From positions 1 to 9,685 of the forward strand of contig JAKAGJ010000036.1 of NCBI GenBank assembly GCA_021815655.1: a DNA stretch of 9,685 bases, read 5' to 3'. How positions within the stretch are numbered: position 1 is the stretch's first letter; every line of letters begins with the position of its first letter. Of the stretch, positions 1 to 6,875 are shown in pieces. Position numbers and translations under genes: made by a program. Origin of the DNA: Deltaproteobacteria bacterium (GTDB lineage Bacteria; Desulfobacterota; Desulfarculia; Desulfarculales; Desulfarculaceae). The notes beneath the pieces are model-generated. The model saw only the letters and a program-made list of their open reading frames with translations, made no database searches and was not told the origin of the DNA.

Positions 1-1141
1 CGTTGAGGAAGACGTGGTAGCTGACGCTGGGCACGGTCAGCACCAGGGACAGGCCGAACTCGCGCTCCAGACGCTCCTGGACCACCTCCAGGTGCAACAG
101 CCCCAAAAAGCCGCAGCGGAAGCCGTAGCCCAGGGCCTGGGAGGAGTCCTTGTGATAGGTCAGGCTGGCATCGTTGAGCTTGAGCTTCTCGATGGCGTCC
201 ACCAGCTCGGGATAGTCGTCGGTGGCCACGGGATAGATGGAGGAGAAGACGACGGGCTTGACCTCCTTGAAGCCCGGCAGTGGCTCGGCGGCGGGGCGCT
301 CGTCGTGGGTGATGGTGTCGCCGATGTTGGTGTCGGCCACGGTCTTGACCCCGGCGATGACATAGCCCACCTGGCCGGCCACGATCTCCTTGACCGCCAC
401 GCGCTTGAGGCCGAACAGCCCCACCTCCTCCACCTTGTGGGTGGTGCCGGTGTGCATGAAGCGGATGATGTCGCCGGCCTTAAGGCGTCCGTGCTTGACT
501 CGGATGGAGATGACCGTGCCCCGGTAGGGATCGTATTGGGCGTCGAAGATCAGGGCCTGCAAGGGGGCCAAGTCGTCGCCCTGGGGCGGGGGCAGTTTGG
601 CCACCACCGCCTCCAGCACGGCCTCGATGTTGGTGCCCTCCTTGGCGCTGATGGCGATGGCCTCGTCGCCGTCCAGGCCCAGGTCATCGCTGATTTGCAG
701 GCGGGTGGCCTCCACGTCGGCGCTGGGCAGGTCGATCTTGTTGATCACCGGCACCACGGCCAGGTCGTGCTCCAGGGCCAGGTAGAGGTTGGCCAGGGTC
801 TGGGCCTCCACGCCCTGGCTGGCGTCCACCACCAGGAGCACGCCCTCGCAGGAGCTCAAGGCCCGGCTCACCTCGTAGGAGAAGTCCACGTGCCCGGGGG
901 TGTCGATGAGGTTGAGCTCGTAGGTCTGGCCGTTCAAGGCCTTGTAGGGCAGGGTGATGGCCTGGCTCTTGATGGTGATGCCCCGCTCCTGCTCCAGGTA
1001 GAGGTTGTCCAGGAGCTGGTCGTAGAACTCGCGGTCGGTCACCATGCCGCAGGCCTGGATCAGGCGGTCGGCCAAGGTGGACTTGCCGTGGTCTATGTGC
1101 GCGATGATGCTGAAATTCCTGGTATGGGCCCTGTCCGCCAA
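1..1141 (-). CDS. lepA: Elongation factor 4 (LepA), C-terminus cut off by window edge
   Basis: This is a ribosome-associated translational GTPase of the LepA/EF4 family, known for back-translocation and small-subunit assembly roles. The visible 380 codons cover the GTPase domain and the EF-G-like domains II and III; about 220 C-terminal residues of a usual ~600 lie beyond the left edge. The G motifs are clear: AHIDHGKST (G1), RGIT (G2), DTPGH (G3), NKID (G4) and SAKEG (G5), followed by the family stretch [16 protein letters not shown] chose a TTG start at 1141, giving an N-terminus reading [21 protein letters not shown] of the usual family length, because GAGAGG sits 7 nt upstream and no in-frame ATG is closer. 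An in-frame TTG 57 nt further upstream is possible but would add an unconserved extension. The family identity is near certain; the start is probable. Confidence 0.97.
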   Translation of the reverse strand, partial: MADRAHTRNFSIIAHIDHGKSTLADRLIQACGMVTDREFYDQLLDNLYLEQERGITIKSQAITLPYKALNGQTYELNLIDTPGHVDFSYEVSRALSSCEGVLLVVDASQGVEAQTLANLYLALEHDLAVVPVINKIDLPSADVEATRLQISDDLGLDGDEAIAISAKEGTNIEAVLEAVVAKLPPPQGDDLAPLQALIFDAQYDPYRGTVISIRVKHGRLKAGDIIRFMHTGTTHKVEEVGLFGLKRVAVKEIVAGQVGYVIAGVKTVADTNIGDTITHDERPAAEPLPGFKEVKPVVFSSIYPVATDDYPELVDAIEKLKLNDASLTYHKDSSQALGYGFRCGFLGLLHLEVVQERLEREFGLSLVLTVPSVSYHVFLN

Positions 1142-1208
1142 GCTCTTGCCTCTCTGCCGGCGCGGGCTGCCTGCCGGCGCTGACCTTGGTTCTCGCAATG
1201 TTATGCGC

Positions 1209-1237
1209 AGGATAACCAACGCCGGGGCTTTCGTCAA
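1209..1237 (-). promoter_or_regulatory. Sigma70-type promoter for lepA
   Basis: On the minus strand TTGACG (1237-1232) and TATCCT (1214-1209) are separated by exactly 17 nt. Five of six and four of six positions match the sigma70 consensus. The predicted start lies near 1202, giving a leader of about 60 nt before the TTG codon of lepA. Confidence 0.55.
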
Positions 1238-1303
1238 ACCCCTGGCATCCGGGGCTGATTATGAATGAGCCCTCATTTTTGTTGCCCGGCCGGTGTGGGC
1301 TTG

Positions 1304-1312
1304 TGCTATAGT
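1304..1312 (+). promoter_or_regulatory. Extended -10 promoter for the chemoreceptor gene
   Basis: The plus strand has TGCTATAGT, that is an extended -10 TGN followed by TATAGT. The nearest -35-like element is TTGCCC at 1282-1287 with a long 19-nt spacer, so the extended -10 would carry most of the recognition. The leader to the ATG at 1434 would be about 115 nt. I found no sigma28 or -24/-12 element here. Confidence 0.4.
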
Positions 1313-1433
1313 CCCTCCACCGCACGACACCCATGTGCGGGGCGGGGATGGCCGCGCCCTCCCCGGCCCCGGTTTGCCGGCCCGTGACCGCCCCGGCGGG
1401 TGGCCACCGGCTGTTTTTGCGCCGGGGGTATCC

Positions 1434-2909
1434 ATGGCTTATTCCTTGAAAACAAAAATCTGGACCGGCTTCGCGGCCTCCATCCTGTCGGTGGCGGTGG
1501 TGGGCGCGGTGGGCTTTCTGCACACCTCGCGGGTGCTGGAGAACCTGGTGAACTTGCTACAGGCCTATTCGCCGGCGGTGCAACAGGCGCGCGCGGTGCA
1601 GGTGGGCCTCTTGGAGCTGCGTCACCTGCAAACAGAGGCCTGGGCCGCCCAGGGCCAGGGGCGCGCCGCCCTGTTGGACCGGGTGCGGGAGATGGCCGGC
1701 CAGTTGGAGCGTCAGGACCGTGACCTGGCCCAGCGCCTGAGCCAGGTGGCGGCGCTGCACCAGGGCGGTCAGCCGGCCCTGGCGGTGGCGGACCTCAACC
1801 CGGCGGGTCAGGCCCGGGCCTTTGCCCAGGCCGCCAACCAGCCCGGCCAGGGACCGCCCCCGGCCCAGGCCGAGTTGGAGGCCCTGCTGGCCCAGGCCGG
1901 GCGCCTGGCCAGCCAGGGGCAGGAACTTTTGGCGGCGGAGACCCGGCGGGTGGTGGAGGAGCGCGCCAAGGGCAAGCTCTTCCTGGCCGTGCTCATCCCC
2001 TCCGGCGTGGTGGTGGTGGCCCTGATCGGCCTATGGCTGGCCGGGTCGGTCAACCGGTCCATCCTGGCGCTGACCCAGGGCCTGGCCGGCAACGCCCAAC
2101 TGGTGGCCGCGGCCTCCAGTCAGGTTTCGGCCTCCTCCCAGACCGTGGCCGAAGGCTCCTCCCAGCAGGCGGCCCAGCTACAGGAGACCTCGGCCTCCCT
2201 GGAGGAGATGGCCGCCATGGTGCGCAGCAGCGCCGACAACTCCTCCCGGGCCGAGGAGCTGATGGACCAGGCCCGCCAGATCATCCGCGGCGCTGTCCAG
2301 GACATGGAGGCGACCTCCCGGTCCATGGAGCAGATCGCCCTGGCCGGGGCCGAGATCGGCAAGGTGGTCAAGTCCATCGACGAGATCAGCTTCCAGACCA
2401 ACCTGCTGGCCTTGAACGCCGCCGTGGAGGCGGCCCGGGCGGGCGAGGCCGGGGCCGGATTCGCGGTGGTGGCCGACGAGGTGCGCTCCCTGGCCTTGAA
2501 GGCCGCCGACGCCGCCCGCGACACCCAGAGGCTGATCGAGGGGGCCGTGGGTAGCATCAAGCAGGGCGCCCAGATGGTGTCCGGCACCCGCGACGGCTTT
2601 CAGCAGGTGGACCGGGTGGCCGGCGACGTGGCCGGGCTCATCGCCGAGATCGCCGGCTCCAGCCGCGAACAGGCCCAGGGCCTGGAGCAGTTGGGCCGCG
2701 CCGTGACCCAGATGGGGGGGGTGATCGCCTCCAACGCCAGCCAGGCCGAGGCCTCGGCCAGCGCCTCCAGCAAGCTGGACGCCCAGGCCGCCGAGCTGCG
2801 CCGCACGGTGCGCCAGTTGGTGCTGCTGGTGGGCGCCGGGGAGGACTTGCCGGCCCGTGATCTCCAGGGGGCCGGCTCCGGGCCACGCGCCCTTCTGCCC
2901 CGGCCCTAA
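1434..2909 (+). CDS. Methyl-accepting chemotaxis protein without a HAMP domain
   Basis: This 491-residue inner-membrane chemoreceptor should signal to a CheA-CheW complex. Transmembrane segments lie at about 12-30 and 182-203 and enclose a periplasmic sensor region of about 150 residues, rich in Ala, Gln and Leu and probably a helical bundle. After the second helix the chain passes almost directly ([13 protein letters not shown]) into the cytoplasmic coiled coil; I see no normal HAMP domain. The signalling hairpin tip is typical, with [21 protein letters not shown] at 317-337 followed by [13 protein letters not shown]. There is no NWETF-like CheR/CheB tether at the C-terminus. The ATG at 1434 is preferred because GGGGG lies 5 nt upstream and the next residues form the usual short N-terminal cytoplasmic segment; an in-frame ATG at 1293 would add 47 proline- and glycine-rich residues and remove the promoter. 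The ligand cannot be told from sequence. Confidence 0.93.
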   Translation: MAYSLKTKIWTGFAASILSVAVVGAVGFLHTSRVLENLVNLLQAYSPAVQQARAVQVGLLELRHLQTEAWAAQGQGRAALLDRVREMAGQLERQDRDLAQRLSQVAALHQGGQPALAVADLNPAGQARAFAQAANQPGQGPPPAQAELEALLAQAGRLASQGQELLAAETRRVVEERAKGKLFLAVLIPSGVVVVALIGLWLAGSVNRSILALTQGLAGNAQLVAAASSQVSASSQTVAEGSSQQAAQLQETSASLEEMAAMVRSSADNSSRAEELMDQARQIIRGAVQDMEATSRSMEQIALAGAEIGKVVKSIDEISFQTNLLALNAAVEAARAGEAGAGFAVVADEVRSLALKAADAARDTQRLIEGAVGSIKQGAQMVSGTRDGFQQVDRVAGDVAGLIAEIAGSSREQAQGLEQLGRAVTQMGGVIASNASQAEASASASSKLDAQAAELRRTVRQLVLLVGAGEDLPARDLQGAGSGPRALLPRP

Positions 2910-2929
2910 CGCCAATATCCATATACCCA

Positions 2930-2982
2930 CCCGCCGCGCGGCGGCGGGCGAGGCCGGCGCGGGCGGGGATTACCCCGCCCGC
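2930..2982 (+). terminator. Tandem GC-rich hairpins behind the chemoreceptor gene
   Basis: Two stem-loops follow the stop codon at 2909. The first pairs CCCGCCG (2930-2936) with CGGCGGG (2942-2948). The second is a perfect 10-bp stem, GCGGGCGGGG (2959-2968) with CCCCGCCCGC (2973-2982), around an ATTA loop. Neither is followed by a T tract, so termination would be atypical or factor-assisted, or they act as 3'-end stabilisers. Confidence 0.4.
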
Positions 2983-2984
2983 TG

Positions 2985-3070
2985 CATGCTGGGCGGCGAA
3001 TCAACGGAAGCCGGTGACGTAGGTGAGGCAAGGGCGTCCGCCGGCCCGCAAGGGGGTCGAGGCACCTGAC
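2985..3070 (+). other. Possible remnant of a group II intron leader
   Basis: This non-coding block contains GAATCAACGGAAGCCGGTGA followed by GAGGCAAGGGCGTCCG and CCCGCAAGGGGGTCGAGGCA. Read in one plus-strand frame it gives a short peptide of the form ESTEAGDVGEARASAGPQGG. That phrase resembles, from memory, short spurious ORFs that precede group II intron reverse transcriptases. No intron 5' end (GTGYG), reverse transcriptase or domain V/VI is visible, so at most a short relic is present. AGGTG (3021-3025) and CACCT (3063-3067) can pair around the block. A chance resemblance is quite possible. Confidence 0.2.
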
Positions 3071-3095
3071 CCGGCCCGGGCCTTGCCTGGAAGAT

Positions 3096-3124
3096 AAAAA
3101 CTGGCGGAGCGGGCCCAAGGCCCG
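3096..3124 (-). terminator. Weak intrinsic terminator after the MBL-fold gene
   Basis: On the minus strand, just after the stop codon at 3128-3130, CGGGCC pairs with GGCCCG around a 3-nt loop (3124-3110). A T5 run follows 9 nt later (3100-3096). The gap between stem and T run is longer than normal. A larger inverted repeat (CCGGGCCTTG at 3076-3085 with CAAGGCCCGG at 3116-3125) offers a competing fold. Confidence 0.35.
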
Positions 3125-3127
3125 GCC

Positions 3128-3964
3128 TCAGTCCTTGATCTCCAGCACCATGCCCTCGCGGGCCGCCTCCACCGGCAAATCCGGCCCGGCCTCCTGGCGG
3201 GCCTGGGCCAGGATGTCATCCACCTGCTCGTCGCGGCGCCCGGGGTCGTGGTGGGTCAGCACCAGCCGCCCCACCCCCGCCCGCCGGGCCAGTTCCACCA
3301 CCGACCGCCAATCCGAATGCCCCCAGCCCCGGCGGCTGGCCATCTCCTCGGGCAGGTATTGGGCGTCATGGACCAGCACCTCGGCCCCCTGGCAGAAACG
3401 GGCATAGTGGTCGGGGTTGTAGGGGCCGGGGCCGTACAGCTCGTTGTCGGTGAGAAAGACCAGGGCCCGGCCCTCCACCTCGAAGCGGAAGCCGATGCCG
3501 CCCTGGGGGTGGTTCAGGCCGATGGTGGTGACCTGCACCGACCCCAGGCGGAAGCGCGGCGGGCGCAGGCTCTCGTCGGCCTGGATGCGGGCCGGCAGAT
3601 CGGAGAAGGTCACCGGGAAGTTGCCGTCGCCGCGGCGGGAGTCGAAAAGGCTGCGCAGGCCCTCCATGCCCCGGGGCCAGCCGCCCACGGACAGGTTGGC
3701 GCCGCCGCGATAGGCCGGCTCGAAGAACAAAAAACCCAGGAGGTGGTCCCAGTGCAGGTGGGTAATCAGGAGGCAGAGGTCCAGGGGCTGGCCGTACTGG
3801 GCCAGGCAAAGGCCCAGGTTGCGGATGCCGGTGCCGGCATCCAGAATCACCGGCCGCTGGCCCTCGATTTCCAGGCACAGGCAGGTGGTGTTGCCGCCGT
3901 AGCGCAGGGTGTCCTTTCCCGGCACGGCGATGGAGCCCCTGGTGCCCCAGAAGGTGAGTTTCAT
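3128..3964 (-). CDS. MBL-fold metallo-hydrolase (TaR3-like / phosphodiesterase-type)
   Basis: This 278-residue, apparently cytoplasmic metallo-beta-lactamase-fold hydrolase has no signal peptide. The N-terminus MKLTFWGTRGSIAVPG and RYGGNTTC are typical of the group related to phosphoribosyl cyclic phosphate and tRNase Z-like phosphodiesterases. Metal-site residues are visible: the HLHWDH motif (H69, H71, D73, H74), H152 in NHPQGG, D173 in LTDNE, and H238/H239 in LTHHDPGRRDE; VHDAQY (198-203) and GWGHSDW (213-219) are further family signatures. All expected ligands are present, so it is probably active, but the substrate is unknown. The ATG at 3964 has GGGGG 5 nt upstream. It lies 74 nt behind the DUF3047 gene on the same strand and may be the last gene of that operon; the gap holds no convincing promoter. 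Confidence 0.85.
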   Translation of the reverse strand: MKLTFWGTRGSIAVPGKDTLRYGGNTTCLCLEIEGQRPVILDAGTGIRNLGLCLAQYGQPLDLCLLITHLHWDHLLGFLFFEPAYRGGANLSVGGWPRGMEGLRSLFDSRRGDGNFPVTFSDLPARIQADESLRPPRFRLGSVQVTTIGLNHPQGGIGFRFEVEGRALVFLTDNELYGPGPYNPDHYARFCQGAEVLVHDAQYLPEEMASRRGWGHSDWRSVVELARRAGVGRLVLTHHDPGRRDEQVDDILAQARQEAGPDLPVEAAREGMVLEIKD

Positions 3965-4038
3965 GGATCCCCCGTGCGGCTAAGAATGCGGGCGCCGTTA
4001 CCTACTTTAATCATATCCGCGCACCGCTTGGCAACCAT

Positions 4039-4713
4039 TCACGGCCTGGATATCAGGCTGATGTCGCCGTAATAGGCCACCGCGGAGCCGCCGGTGTTGT
4101 CGGTGTCGGTCATCACCGCCACGGCCCCCATATCGCCGGGTTGGCCGCCGAAGAGCCGGCGGTAGTCGGCCGCGATGTCGCGCTCCTCGCTGACCCACTG
4201 TCCGGCCCGCGCCGGGCCGGACTCAACGGCCAGCATCATGGCGTTGGCGGTGAAGGCGTTGGGCAGGGACTGGCCCTGGGGCAGGTGGTTGGCCCAGATG
4301 TAGTTGATGGCCCGCGTGCGCCAGAACAAGGCGCTGGGAAAGACCACGTAGACCCGGGCGGCATAGTCGTCGCCGGCCTTGGTGCGTTCGTCGCCCTGGG
4401 GCAAGGTGCCCTCTATCTTCCAGGACCAGCGCAGCAGGGGGTATTGCCGGAGGTCCAGGCGCAGGGTCTTGATAAGCGCCGAGGCGCTGGCCCGGGCCTC
4501 GGCCTTGAGCACCATGCGCCCTTGGTCCTCCACCAGCTGGTACTTGGTGTGTCCCTGGAAGACCTTCTCCTCCCAGCCCGTCAGGTCGCCGGCGCTGAAG
4601 GCGCCCACCTTGACCTGGTCAGCCCAGACGAGTCCCCCCCCGGCCCCGCTCAGGACCAGGGCCAGGGCCAGCCAGGAGGCCAGACGCCAGGCCCGGGAGG
4701 GCGCCCAGGTCAT
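4039..4713 (-). CDS. Exported DUF3047 family protein
   Basis: This 224-residue protein has a clear signal peptide: basic start, hydrophobic core at about 11-24 and a likely cleavage after VWA at residue 31. The mature part matches what I know of the DUF3047 family: WEEKVFQGHTKYQLV, YPLLRWSWKIEG, KAGDDYAARVYVVFP, INYIWAN, the central WVSEERDIAADYRRLFG and the C-terminal AVAVMTDTDNTGGSAVAYYGDI. The family looks like a secreted beta-sandwich, possibly ligand- or carbohydrate-binding, with no proven function. The mature protein should be periplasmic. Its ATG overlaps the stop of the upstream 69-residue gene in a TGATG arrangement, which indicates translational coupling. There is no lipobox cysteine. 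Confidence 0.85.
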   Translation of the reverse strand: MTWAPSRAWRLASWLALALVLSGAGGGLVWADQVKVGAFSAGDLTGWEEKVFQGHTKYQLVEDQGRMVLKAEARASASALIKTLRLDLRQYPLLRWSWKIEGTLPQGDERTKAGDDYAARVYVVFPSALFWRTRAINYIWANHLPQGQSLPNAFTANAMMLAVESGPARAGQWVSEERDIAADYRRLFGGQPGDMGAVAVMTDTDNTGGSAVAYYGDISLISRP

Positions 4714-4922
4714 CAGGCCGCGGGCCGGGCGCGGGCGGTGAGCCCGCTCACCGGACAGTGGATCAAGGCCCCCCGCCAGGGGCCCTGGGGCCCCACGGCC
4801 TCGCGCATGGCCGCCCAGCCGGGGCAGCCCCGGCAGATGAGCCCGCCCACCTTCAGGCAGGGCGGCGTGGGGCCGGGGCGCAGGACCTCCAGGGGCTGGG
4901 GTTGGGGCATGGGCTGGTCCAT
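4713..4922 (-). CDS. Small cysteine-containing protein of unknown function (69 aa)
   Basis: I recognise no family. The gene is supported by position and codon use: its ATG at 4922 lies 1 nt after the stop of the DUF362 gene (TAGCATG), its TGA overlaps the ATG of the DUF3047 gene (TGATG), and nearly every codon ends in G or C. The protein has a proline-rich start (MDQPMPQPQPLEVLRPGPTP) and then cysteines at 22, 30, 33 and 56, spaced C-x7-C-x2-C-x22-C, with proline directly after C33 and C56 (CPGW, CPV). Four cysteines could hold a zinc ion or an iron-sulfur cluster; this is inference. There is no signal peptide or membrane segment. The ribosome binding site is weak, in keeping with coupling to the upstream gene. 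It could instead be a degenerate tail of a larger family. Confidence 0.65.
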   Translation of the reverse strand: MDQPMPQPQPLEVLRPGPTPPCLKVGGLICRGCPGWAAMREAVGPQGPWRGALIHCPVSGLTARARPAA

Positions 4923-4923
4923 G

Positions 4924-6075
4924 CTACACCCGCACCAGCTCGTAGGAGCGCGAGCCCAGGCCGATTTCCTGGGCGTAGGCCAGTTGGATCTCCCAGTCCA
5001 CCTTGGGGTAGATGTCGCGGAACTTGTCTTGGCCTGGCGCGTGGGCGTGCTTCAGTTCCGACTGGGCCGCGCCCTGGGCCTGGTTGACCAGGTCGGCCGA
5101 GGCCTGGTCCAGGGCCACGGGGTCCAGGCTGGCCACCACCCCCAGGTCGGCCACGATGGGTGCGTCCTGAAAGGGATAGCAGTCGCAGGCCGGGCTGATG
5201 TTGGTCAGGAAATTGAAGAACAGGCTGCGCTCCTCCTTGCCCTTGAGCACGGCCTTGGTGTAGGCCACCATGCGCCGCAAAAATTCGGGAATCTGCATGT
5301 CCCACTGAATCTGGATGGCCCCCGTGGGGCAGACCAGGATGCAGTCGCCGCAGCCGATGCACTTCTGGGGGTCCTTGCGCGAACGCAGGGCCGGGTGTTT
5401 GGAGCCCGCCGGGGCCGGCTCGTCGGGGCCGCGCTTGACCAGTTGAATGGCCGAGGCCGGGCAGCGTTTGATGCACTCGCCGCAGGCGATGCAGTGCTTG
5501 GCCACGATCTCCGGCGAGACGTTGCTGTGCATGAAGAGCTTGCCGCGGCGGCTGGCGGCGCCCATGCCCAGGTTCTTGATGGTGCCGCCGAAGCCGGCCA
5601 GTTCGTGCCCCTTGAAGTGGGCCAGGCTGATGAGGTTGTCGGCCTCCACCACCTCGGCGCCGATGTGGGCCTCGGCGCACTCGGGCAAGTCCACGCGCAC
5701 CGCCGCCGAGGAATGCCCCTTGAGCCCGTCGCCGATGACCAGCGGCGCGCCCGCCACGCTGTAGGCGAAACCGTTCTCGGTGGCGGTGATGAGATGGCTC
5801 ACGGCCTCGGCGCGGGTGCCCACGTAGAGGGTGTTGCAGTCGGTGAGGAAGGGTTTGCAACCCAGGGCCTTGACGGCGTCCACGAAACGCCGGGCCAACA
5901 CCGGCCGGATGAAGGCGGTGTTGCCTTTCTCGCCGAAGTGAATCTTGATGGCCGTGAGCCCGCCGGATTTCAGCCGTTGGGCCGGCTCCAGGGCCTGGAT
6001 CAGGGCGTCGAGCTTGTCATTGAAGGAACGCTTGGGATTGGCGCGCAGATCGGCGAAAAAGACCTTGCTAGGCAT
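4924..6075 (-). CDS. DUF362 protein with two [4Fe-4S] ferredoxin motifs
   Basis: This 383-residue cytoplasmic iron-sulfur protein has a DUF362 domain interrupted by a bacterial ferredoxin module. DUF362 signatures include KIHFGEKGNTAFIRP (44-58), TDCNTLYVGTR (78-88), NLISLAHFKGHELAGFGGTIKNLGMG (147-172) and, after the ferredoxin part, CDCYPFQDAPIVADLGVVASLDPVALD (297-323). The clusters are bound by C195-x2-C198-x2-C201-x3-C205P and C239-x2-C242-x2-C245-x3-C249P, both complete; C297 and C299 are extra conserved-looking cysteines. The family is widespread in anaerobes and its reaction is not established. The ATG at 6075 is chosen over an in-frame ATG at 6246 because GGAGG lies 7 nt upstream and the extra 57 residues look non-coding. 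It is the first gene of the probable four-gene operon. Confidence 0.92.
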   Translation of the reverse strand: MPSKVFFADLRANPKRSFNDKLDALIQALEPAQRLKSGGLTAIKIHFGEKGNTAFIRPVLARRFVDAVKALGCKPFLTDCNTLYVGTRAEAVSHLITATENGFAYSVAGAPLVIGDGLKGHSSAAVRVDLPECAEAHIGAEVVEADNLISLAHFKGHELAGFGGTIKNLGMGAASRRGKLFMHSNVSPEIVAKHCIACGECIKRCPASAIQLVKRGPDEPAPAGSKHPALRSRKDPQKCIGCGDCILVCPTGAIQIQWDMQIPEFLRRMVAYTKAVLKGKEERSLFFNFLTNISPACDCYPFQDAPIVADLGVVASLDPVALDQASADLVNQAQGAAQSELKHAHAPGQDKFRDIYPKVDWEIQLAYAQEIGLGSRSYELVRV

Positions 6076-6224
6076 GGGGCAACCTCCAGGCAGCCGGTTT
6101 ATAGCTCCCTCTAGGCTAGGCGAGGGGATGCGGGGTGTCAATAGCGGGCGGCGGAGGGTAAGGACCACCACGGGTACGGCCGGGCGGCCGGGGGCCGCGG
6201 CACGTCGGGGCCAGAGACAACACC
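6076..6224 (-). other. GC-rich leader of the DUF362 operon, no gene seen
   Basis: The gap between the DUF362 start and the cytochrome b-like gene spans 311 bp (6076-6386). This part is the GC-rich leader that would be transcribed from the promoter at 6256-6284. It has GC-rich self-complementary patches near 6178-6200 and the ribosome binding site GGAGG at 6083-6087. I see no convincing small ORF or riboswitch. The rest of the gap is an AT-rich stretch holding the operator, promoter and terminator listed separately. Confidence 0.5.
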
Positions 6225-6254
6225 TTGACCTTTTTGGGTAGCTCAAGAGGTCAA
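6225..6254. promoter_or_regulatory. Inverted repeat overlapping the DUF362 operon start site (candidate operator)
   Basis: TTGACCT (6225-6231) and AGGTCAA (6248-6254) form a perfect 7-bp inverted repeat; with three further inner pairs (one G-T) the stem reaches 10 bp. It sits immediately downstream of the predicted -10 element of the DUF362 promoter, so a bound dimer would cover the start site. It could also form an RNA hairpin in the leader. Confidence 0.4.
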
Positions 6255-6255
6255 C

Positions 6256-6284
6256 ATAATGTTTTTACTATATTTGTTTGTGAA
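6256..6284 (-). promoter_or_regulatory. Sigma70-type promoter for the DUF362 operon
   Basis: On the minus strand TTCACA (6284-6279) and CATTAT (6261-6256) are 17 nt apart, matching the sigma70 consensus at five and four of six positions. The surrounding sequence is AT-rich in an otherwise GC-rich region. The start would be near 6249, about 170 nt ahead of the DUF362 ATG. Confidence 0.5.
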
Positions 6285-6329
6285 AAAAAGGTTGGCATGC
6301 GCTTGCGCCAATCAGTTTGCACGCATGCC
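6283..6329 (-). terminator. Intrinsic terminator of the iron-sulfur/cytochrome b-like operon
   Basis: On the minus strand GGCATGCG (6329-6322) pairs with CGCATGCC (6301-6294), followed by AACC and a T7 run (6289-6283). A competing closer stem, TTGGC with GCCAA, ends 2 nt before the T run and would also work as a terminator. It lies about 60 nt after the stop codon at 6387. Confidence 0.6.
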
Positions 6330-6386
6330 GGCGCGCTCCAGGAACCAGGCGCCTGGCCATGCCGCCCGGGCAGAGTCGGCATGGGC

Positions 6387-6875
6387 TCAGGGCCGGCTGC
6401 GGGCCAAGGCCGTTTGCCGCGCCCCCGCCGGCTTTCCCCTCCGCGCCAGCACCCCCAGCCCCGTGAGCATGAAGGCCATGGCCGCGCCCAGGTGAGTCAG
6501 GTCCAGGGCCAGCATCATGCCAGGCCAGACAAAGACACCGGCGTTGCGCAAGGCCTTGCCCGCGCCCGTGAGCAGCAGCAGTCCCAGCAGGGTCCATCCC
6601 CAGCGGCCCCGCGGCCCCCAGGACCAGCGGCCGCCGGTCTGACGCAGGGCCAGGCCCAGGCGCCAGGCCAAAAGGCCCAGCAGCAGGGCGGCGGCCCCAT
6701 AGTGCAGATTGCTGGTGACATAAAAGTCGGCGCTGAAGGCCAGCCCCGGCAGGTCGGCCAGGTAGTAGCGCTTCATCACCGGCAGTTGGGCCAGGCCGCT
6801 GAAGATCAAAAGGCCGCAGGCCAGGGCGTAGAGCCAGCCGGCTGGCCGGCCCCCGGGGGCATAGTGATTGTTCAT
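6387..6875 (-). CDS. Four-helix membrane protein, probable cytochrome b-type subunit
   Basis: This 162-residue inner-membrane protein has hydrophobic helices at about 12-32, 54-77, 92-109 and 120-145. Histidines in helix 2 (H58, SNLHYGAA) and helix 4 (H128, DLTHLGAA) are placed to ligate a heme b, as in small cytochrome b subunits that carry electrons from a periplasmic iron-sulfur protein to quinone. Heme binding is inferred; there is no histidine in helices 1 or 3. The ATG overlaps the stop of the upstream iron-sulfur gene by 4 nt (ATGA), so the two proteins should be made together and probably form a complex. An intrinsic terminator follows, so this is the last gene of the transcript. It could instead be a heme-free membrane anchor. 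Confidence 0.75.
   Translation of the reverse strand: MNNHYAPGGRPAGWLYALACGLLIFSGLAQLPVMKRYYLADLPGLAFSADFYVTSNLHYGAAALLLGLLAWRLGLALRQTGGRWSWGPRGRWGWTLLGLLLLTGAGKALRNAGVFVWPGMMLALDLTHLGAAMAFMLTGLGVLARRGKPAGARQTALARSRP

Noticed and set aside
14..1183. 389-codon plus-strand frame across lepA
   Set aside because: It is the antisense shadow of an unmistakable LepA coding sequence and has the same low-complexity composition.
1293..1433. N-terminal extension of the chemoreceptor to an ATG at 1293
   Set aside because: It adds 47 Pro/Gly-rich residues before the first membrane helix, starts upstream of the -10 element and has no ribosome binding site.
684..1523. 279-codon minus-strand frame over the lepA start and the chemoreceptor start
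   Set aside because: It is lepA read in a shifted frame and crosses both promoters and the divergent chemoreceptor start.
2906..3219. Short minus-strand frames between the chemoreceptor and MBL-fold genes
   Set aside because: No ribosome binding sites, Arg/Pro/Gly-rich composition, and they run through the hairpins and the end of the MBL-fold gene.
4141..6114. 657-codon open frame on the plus strand opposite the DUF362 operon
   Set aside because: It lies antisense to three well-supported genes, is dominated by Gly, Ala, Val, Leu, His, Gln and Asp as expected from antisense GC-rich codons, and shows no recognisable domain.
6076..6246. N-terminal extension of the DUF362 protein to an ATG at 6246
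   Set aside because: The 57 added residues are not protein-like, the ATG lies at the predicted transcript start, and GGAGG sits at the proper distance before the ATG at 6075.
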